From the NCBI GenBank assembly GCA_028711905.1, contig JAQTRI010000103.1, positions 1 through 10,067 of the forward strand: a DNA stretch of 10,067 nt. Reading direction: 5' to 3'. Origin of the DNA: Candidatus Wallbacteria bacterium (GTDB taxonomy: Bacteria > Muiribacteriota > JAQTZZ01). The notes beneath the pieces are model-generated. The model had not been told where the DNA came from and made no database searches. It saw only the letters and a program-made list of their open reading frames with translations. Of this stretch, positions 6,368 through 10,067 are shown piece after piece. The translations under genes and the position numbers were made by a program. The number at the start of each line of letters is the position of its first letter. The stretch's first letter is position 1.

Positions 6368-7566
6368 TGCGCTTCTCCTTTCATGGAAAAAGTCCCGATG
6401 GGGAAGACCGTCACGGTGAAGTGTCGGCCGACACACTGGAACAAGCCCTGAAACTGGCGGAAAGCAGAATCGAAGGCATCACTGTCATTGACATTTCTCC
6501 CGTCTCGGAACGCGGAGACTTTTCTTTCAGAGCCGTTCGAAGCCAGACGCTTCTTCTTCTTCTGACCCAGCTCGCTTACTTTCTGAAAGCCGGTATCCCC
6601 CTGATCACCGGTATCGCAGCGCTGGAAAAAGATTACTCTTCTCAGAATGTGCGGAAAGTTCTGGGTTTTCTTCGTCTCAGGCTCGAGGAAGGGAAAACCT
6701 TCGGCCAGTCTCTCGCGGGATCCGGGGCTTTTCCGGAAATGCTGGTTGATCTGGTGCGCGCCGGAGAAGAGACCGGTCGCCTCAGTGAAATGCTGATCAG
6801 TTACACGGATTATGCCCGGGAAATGGAGGGCCACCGCAGCCGGATCATTCAGGCTCTCGTTTATCCGGCACTAGTAATGGTGGTTCTCATCGGCTGTGTC
6901 GCTTTCCTGTCCTTCTTCGTATTCCCGAAATTCATCGGCTTTTTCATCTCTTCGAACATCAAGCTTCCGGCTCTCACGCAAGGGCTTTATACGATAATCA
7001 CATCTGCACAGGAATCCTGGCGCCCGCTTTCATGGCTGGCGGTTCTGGCTGCAACCGCCGTGATCATATTCCACAATCACCCGTCTGTCCGTCTGGCAGC
7101 TGATTCTCTCAAACTACGCCTGCCCTTGTTCGGAAGAGTGGAATGGTATCTGAATCTGTTCGTTTTTCTGCTCACCTTTCACCTGCTCTACAAAAGCGGT
7201 TTACGGTTCCGCCGTATCAGCGAACTCCTGCCGGCGTCCTTTAATAACCGGGCTTTGCGGAGTAAATGCCGGTTTCTTCAAGGGAATATCGAAACCGGCG
7301 AAAGCATGAGCGAAGCCCTGGAAAAAACCGGGGTCTTTCCGTCCGCAGTTCTGATCATGGTCAAGTCCGGGGAGAAATCCGGAACCCTTGAGGACATGCT
7401 GTCCATTTCCGCACAAAGTATCAAGCAGGAACTGGATTTCTTGATCGGATTTTTCCTGCAGATGCTTGAGCCCTTCCTTCTGATAATAATCAGCGGCATC
7501 GTTTCCCTGTTCGCCTTAGCCATCCTGCTTCCCATGCTGGATCTGATCAAAATCGTCAGAATGTAA
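6367..7566 (+). CDS. Inner-membrane platform protein, GspF/PilC family
   Basis: A 399-residue polytopic protein that acts as the platform turned by the ATPase to insert pilin subunits. It has the duplicated GspF domain. The first copy (about 62-187) contains LTQLAYFLKAGIPLITGI (66-83) and FPEMLVDLVRAGEETGRLSEM (122-142). The second (about 262-390) contains LLYKSGLRF (273-281) and FPSAVLIMVKSGEKSGTLEDM (324-344). Membrane segments lie at about 162-186, 217-236 and 367-391; the last ends in AILLPMLDLIKIV, typical of the family C-terminus. Length is normal. GAGGGA (6355-6360) lies 6 bases before the ATG, and the one-base overlap with the ATPase stop indicates coupled production of the two partners. 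Confidence 0.95.
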   Translation: MRFSFHGKSPDGEDRHGEVSADTLEQALKLAESRIEGITVIDISPVSERGDFSFRAVRSQTLLLLLTQLAYFLKAGIPLITGIAALEKDYSSQNVRKVLGFLRLRLEEGKTFGQSLAGSGAFPEMLVDLVRAGEETGRLSEMLISYTDYAREMEGHRSRIIQALVYPALVMVVLIGCVAFLSFFVFPKFIGFFISSNIKLPALTQGLYTIITSAQESWRPLSWLAVLAATAVIIFHNHPSVRLAADSLKLRLPLFGRVEWYLNLFVFLLTFHLLYKSGLRFRRISELLPASFNNRALRSKCRFLQGNIETGESMSEALEKTGVFPSAVLIMVKSGEKSGTLEDMLSISAQSIKQELDFLIGFFLQMLEPFLLIIISGIVSLFALAILLPMLDLIKIVRM

Positions 7567-7588
7567 TCCGGCGATCTCGCTCCTGTTT

Positions 7589-7616
7589 TTGAGAATCACC
7601 CGAAGTCGGGTATAAT
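7589..7616 (+). promoter_or_regulatory. Sigma-70-type promoter for the pseudopilin genes, predicted leaderless transcript
   Basis: TTGAGA (7589-7594), a 16-base spacer and a perfect TATAAT (7611-7616) form a near-consensus promoter in the 57-base gap after the platform gene. The ATG at 7624 lies 7 bases after the -10 box, so transcription should start at about 7623-7624, on the start codon itself. No Shine-Dalgarno sequence precedes that ATG, which agrees with a leaderless mRNA. It would let the pseudopilin genes be expressed apart from the upstream machine genes. Confidence 0.65.
7598..7611. repeat. Perfect palindrome in the promoter spacer, operator candidate
   Basis: ACCCGA-AG-TCGGGT is a perfect inverted repeat of 6-base arms around a 2-base centre. 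It fills the -35 to -10 spacer and ends on the first base of the -10 box, where a bound protein would block RNA polymerase. It is not followed by a T run on either strand, so it is not a terminator. No regulator can be assigned. Confidence 0.4.
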
Positions 7617-7623
7617 CAGTCAC

Positions 7624-8016
7624 ATGGCTCGTTTACCCCGCTCCGGTCTTTCTCTGCTCGAAAACATCGCGGCAGTTGTAATTCTTGCGGCAGGGTTTGT
7701 TGTCATTCTTGCAGTTCTGTTCCAGGATCTGCACCAGATTCGCGATGACTCCCGTTATTCGACCGCGTGCTTTCTGTCAGGGGATAGACTGGCAACGGCA
7801 CTGGCAGATGGTTACACCAACCTGACCTCTGAGACATCGGCCATGGTCCCGGATTATCCCGGTTACAGTCACGAGGTGATCGTTGTGCAGGTTTCGGACA
7901 CCGATTTCTCGACCGAAGTGGTCTGGACTCAAAGCAGCTACAGAAGAGTGCGTGTGTCGGTCAAGGCATTCGGACTGCCGAGCGTGGAGGTGTCGAGCGT
8001 ATGCGCGGAGCACTGA
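7624..8016 (+). CDS. Prepilin-like protein, GspI-type minor pseudopilin
   Basis: A 130-residue type IV prepilin-like protein. After a 7-residue basic leader (MARLPRS) comes G8, the predicted prepilin-peptidase site, then LSLLE, with the conserved Glu at position +5 of the mature protein, then the hydrophobic stretch NIAAVVILAAGFVVILAVLF (14-33). The short length and the 'LSLLEN.AA' form fit the GspI-like minor class better than a major pilin. The rest (34-130) should be a small periplasmic domain; I see no disulphide pair in it. In type II systems GspI nucleates the pseudopilus tip with GspJ and GspK, and the next two genes fit those roles. The ATG has no Shine-Dalgarno site but a strong promoter immediately upstream. 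It overlaps the next gene by 16 bases. Confidence 0.8.
   Translation: MARLPRSGLSLLENIAAVVILAAGFVVILAVLFQDLHQIRDDSRYSTACFLSGDRLATALADGYTNLTSETSAMVPDYPGYSHEVIVVQVSDTDFSTEVVWTQSSYRRVRVSVKAFGLPSVEVSSVCAEH
7986..7992 (+). promoter_or_regulatory. Strong Shine-Dalgarno GGAGGTG inside the upstream pseudopilin gene
   Basis: GGAGGTG lies 8 bases before the ATG at 8001 and supports that start, even though it overlaps the end of the preceding gene by 16 bases. Confidence 0.7.
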
Positions 8017-8468
8017 AAGGTTTCTCCGCTCTGGAAGCAGCACTCGGAATAACCGGGGTCGCTTTGCTGTCCCTTGTGCTGTTTTTTTTCGTCACAACCG
8101 GAATCGATATGGTTTCAGAAATCAGGGCGAGAGCGGCAGCCTTATCCGGCGGAAGAATGATTGTCAGCCGGTTTCTTTCGGAACTCGAAGGCCGCTTCGT
8201 TCACGGAAGCCTTCAGTTCAAGCTCGGCACTGCGGAAATCACCTTTCTGGCGGACATCAACGAAGACGGAGCGAATGAAACCGTGGAATATTATCTTGCG
8301 TCAGGGAAGCTCTACAAACGGGTCGGAATCGAGCATGTGTTACTGCATCCCAGAGCTTCCGGAACGGAATTCTTCGGCGATGCCTCATGCGTCAGGATCC
8401 AGCTCTGCCTGAGCGACAACCAGGGAACTCCGATTTTTCGAGCCCGTGCCGGAGTGCGTCCGGAATGA
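8001..8468 (+). CDS. Prepilin-like protein, GspJ-type minor pseudopilin with a calcium-loop-like motif
   Basis: A 155-residue prepilin-like protein. The leader MRGALKG ends at G7, the predicted cleavage site, followed by FSALE with the conserved Glu at +5 and a hydrophobic helix (about 13-33). The soluble part contains LADINEDGANETVEYYL (83-99). Residues D85, N87, D89, G90, E93 and E96 fit the 12-residue EF-hand type calcium loop (D-x-N-x-D-G-x-x-E-x-x-E), although position 8 is Asn where a hydrophobic residue is usual. Calcium stabilises several pseudopilins, though I infer binding here only from the motif. Position in the gene order and size support a GspJ-like role. A run of eight T (8082-8089) encodes Phe in the membrane helix. 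The stop overlaps the next ATG by 4 bases. Confidence 0.78.
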   Translation: MRGALKGFSALEAALGITGVALLSLVLFFFVTTGIDMVSEIRARAAALSGGRMIVSRFLSELEGRFVHGSLQFKLGTAEITFLADINEDGANETVEYYLASGKLYKRVGIEHVLLHPRASGTEFFGDASCVRIQLCLSDNQGTPIFRARAGVRPE

Positions 8469-10015
8469 GAGGCCAGGCTACTGTCGTTTTTCTGATTTTT
8501 TTCACCTTCATGGCCTCTATCACCATTCTGACGCTGTCGCTGACCGGGGATCTCTCCCGATCCGGCAGAACACTCCATCTGGCGCTTCTGGCCGATGCCA
8601 CAGCCAAAGCCGGTCACAGCTTCGCGGTCCGAACAGGCAGCACGGAAGTGCTGACAGGTCCGCTGATTCCACTTACGGACGCCTACCTGGGAAGATACTC
8701 CGTCAGCGGATACCAGAGCGGAGAGATTTCAGTCAGAGCGAAAGTGCTTGATCCCTTTGGGCATCTGAAAGCGGAAAGACTTTTTCGCAAAAGGCTTCTG
8801 GATCGCATTGAGATCTACCCATCGGACAAAGATTTCCGGGTTGTCGGAGAAATGGCCGTTTACACCACAGGCGGGTTTACCTCCGCTGACGCAGAGCTCC
8901 CGGTTCTGGCGTCATATTCACTTTCCAGTACTCCGGCTGGAATCGCCATGATTCACCCTGAGACCGGAGTGTTTCAAGTGCTCGGATCTCCGGGAACAGG
9001 CGAAATCCGGGCTGTCTGCGCCACACGATCCGCCACGCTGGAATGCCGCACGGGATTTACCATCAATTCTGATGATTATGTGCAGTACGACAGCGGGATT
9101 GTGGAAATCGCCCCTGATTGCGTTATCGACATCAACGGTTCAACAGTCGAAGTGACAGGAGACATCCGCTTTCAGGGAAGATTCTCATTGACCGGCGGCA
9201 CCGCATTGTTGAGTGGCAACTGGCAAAACGCCGGAGTCTTTCGGGCAGACAGTTCAACAGTCGTCTTCAACGGCACGAACCGCCAGAAAATAATCTGCCA
9301 CAGGGACCGCTTCGAACGCCTGATCATCAGCAACACCGGCGCAGGCGATAGCGGAGAAGTCCGGGCATCAGGGACTGTGCGTGTCGAAAAAGAGATGTTC
9401 GTGGTATTCGGTATTTTTGACTTCACCCGATATCGCGCGTCCGCGAGGATCGGACATACTGTGATCGACCCTGCAGGAATTCTGCGTCTTGGCGGAGAAA
9501 ACCTCACGGTCAGGGGAGAATTCAAAAACCGCGGAATATTTCTCGGCGGGAGTGGAGATCACATTTTCCGCGACTCCTGGCACAACTTTCCGGGGGCCGG
9601 GTATTTCGCGACCAGCAGAAGGACACTGGCACTTGGCAGAAACTCCTCCTGGATTCAGGAAGGAAACTTCAACAGCTCAGGCGGGCTGGTGGAAATAGCC
9701 GCTCCCGGGATTGTGACTTTCGGCGGGTCCAGCTTTTTTTTCGACTTCACCTGCAACAAACCGGGAACAATCCTTGTGTTCCCGGTTCTCCCCGGCGATC
9801 TTCAGCGATTCAGCGGCATGCTACGCATAAAAGGATCGCGCGGAAATCCCGTGTCCGTCATTTCGAGCAATTCAGGAACTGCGGCGAACATCGATCTTGC
9901 AGGAACCTGCGAGGTCAAATATGCCAGTGCACATGACTCCGGCAACATCGGCAACCCGGTCCACGCGTTCGATTCGCTCGATCAGGGCAATACCAGCGGC
10001 TGGATCTTTCCCTAA
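8465..10015 (+). CDS. GspK/PilX-like pseudopilin with Ig-like and adhesin-like beta-rich body
   Basis: A 516-residue protein of modular build. The N-terminus (MRGQATVVFLIFFTFMASIT, helix to about 27, then DLSRSG) resembles GspK and PilX proteins: a basic start, a long hydrophobic helix and no Glu at +5, which is also true of GspK. Residues about 119-200 look like a bacterial Ig-like (BIG2-type) domain, with STPAGIAMIHPETGVFQVLG (155-174). Residues about 205-450 form a beta-rich, Gly/Asn/Thr-rich region with GNWQNAGVFRADSSTVVFNG (251-270) and FERLIISNTG (283-292), a pattern I know from repeat-containing surface and adhesin-like proteins. The end (452-516) reads LRIKGSRGNPVSVISSNSG, then LDQGNTSGWIFP, also common in such exported proteins. 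It has no GspK-like helical domain that I can see. ATG 8465 overlaps the previous stop by 4 bases, with GGAG 10 bases upstream; an upstream in-frame ATG at 8387 would add a non-hydrophobic leader and is less likely. Confidence 0.65.
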   Translation: MRGQATVVFLIFFTFMASITILTLSLTGDLSRSGRTLHLALLADATAKAGHSFAVRTGSTEVLTGPLIPLTDAYLGRYSVSGYQSGEISVRAKVLDPFGHLKAERLFRKRLLDRIEIYPSDKDFRVVGEMAVYTTGGFTSADAELPVLASYSLSSTPAGIAMIHPETGVFQVLGSPGTGEIRAVCATRSATLECRTGFTINSDDYVQYDSGIVEIAPDCVIDINGSTVEVTGDIRFQGRFSLTGGTALLSGNWQNAGVFRADSSTVVFNGTNRQKIICHRDRFERLIISNTGAGDSGEVRASGTVRVEKEMFVVFGIFDFTRYRASARIGHTVIDPAGILRLGGENLTVRGEFKNRGIFLGGSGDHIFRDSWHNFPGAGYFATSRRTLALGRNSSWIQEGNFNSSGGLVEIAAPGIVTFGGSSFFFDFTCNKPGTILVFPVLPGDLQRFSGMLRIKGSRGNPVSVISSNSGTAANIDLAGTCEVKYASAHDSGNIGNPVHAFDSLDQGNTSGWIFP

Positions 10016-10020
10016 GGAGG
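10014..10020 (+). promoter_or_regulatory. Shine-Dalgarno AAGGAGG overlapping the preceding stop codon
   Basis: A full AAGGAGG shares two bases with the TAA stop of the adhesin-like gene and lies 5 bases before the ATG at 10026. It shows that the next gene belongs to the same operon. Confidence 0.75.
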
Positions 10021-10025
10021 AAACA

Positions 10026-10067
10026 ATGACCATCCGGATTCTTTTCATGGCGCTCATCACTGCATAC
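10026..10067 (+). CDS. Start of a further exported protein (cut by window edge)
   Basis: Only 14 codons are visible: MTIRILFMALITAY. A lone Arg followed by a hydrophobic run looks like the start of a signal peptide or membrane anchor. The near-perfect ribosome binding site and the 10-base gap after the previous stop place it in the same operon. No family can be named. Confidence 0.6.
   Translation, partial: MTIRILFMALITAY

Noticed and set aside
8387..8464. Upstream in-frame ATG that would lengthen the adhesin-like protein by 26 residues
   Set aside because: The extension is non-hydrophobic, lies wholly within the preceding gene and would bury the pilin-type N-terminus; ATG 8465 with its 4-base overlap fits better.
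1..10067. tRNA, rRNA, CRISPR arrays, insertion sequences or attachment sites
   Set aside because: No cloverleaf ends, regularly spaced repeats, transposase motifs or flanking terminal repeats were found; the window is almost fully occupied by the genes listed.

Overview
The window comes from a Gram-negative-type (two-membrane) bacterium that makes flagella and a type IV filament machine. It encodes an outer-membrane secretin and the start of a flagellar rod gene. Base composition looks close to 50% GC and most starts have good Shine-Dalgarno sites. I cannot assign a species. The operon order does not look like a standard proteobacterial gsp or pil locus, so a less-studied phylum is plausible, but that is inference.

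Layout. Positions 1-177 (minus strand) hold the first 59 codons of flgB, cut by the window edge. Positions 178-340 are a divergent control region with a sigma-28 (FliA)-like promoter facing each way; the rightward one sits so close to the start codon that its transcript would be leaderless. From 341 to the right edge everything is on the plus strand and tightly packed: a PilM-PilN fusion (GspL-like), PilO/GspM-like, PilP/GspC-like, a short secretin (GspD/PilQ), an unrecognised protein with a MerR-like head, a coiled coil and an amphipathic tail, the assembly ATPase (GspE/PilB), the platform protein (GspF/PilC), two prepilin-like proteins (GspI- and GspJ-like), a 516-residue GspK/PilX-like protein whose exported part resembles an adhesin, and the start of a further exported protein at 10026. 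Several neighbours overlap by 1-16 bases, so translational coupling is likely. There is no gene-free stretch longer than about 165 bases. A second strong promoter (TTGAGA-N16-TATAAT, with a palindrome in its spacer) lies just before the pseudopilin genes and also predicts a leaderless mRNA.

How it fits together. PilMN, PilO and PilP would form the inner-membrane alignment complex linking the cytoplasmic ATPase and the platform protein to the secretin. The ATPase drives the platform protein to build a pseudopilus, and the I-, J- and K-like proteins would prime it and form its tip. No major pilin, prepilin peptidase or retraction ATPase is encoded here, so they must lie elsewhere. Whether the machine is a pilus, a type II secretion system or a hybrid cannot be settled from this window. 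The most novel points are the RacA-like coiled-coil protein inside the operon, the tip pseudopilin with an adhesin-like body, and the apparent flagellar-sigma control of the cluster.
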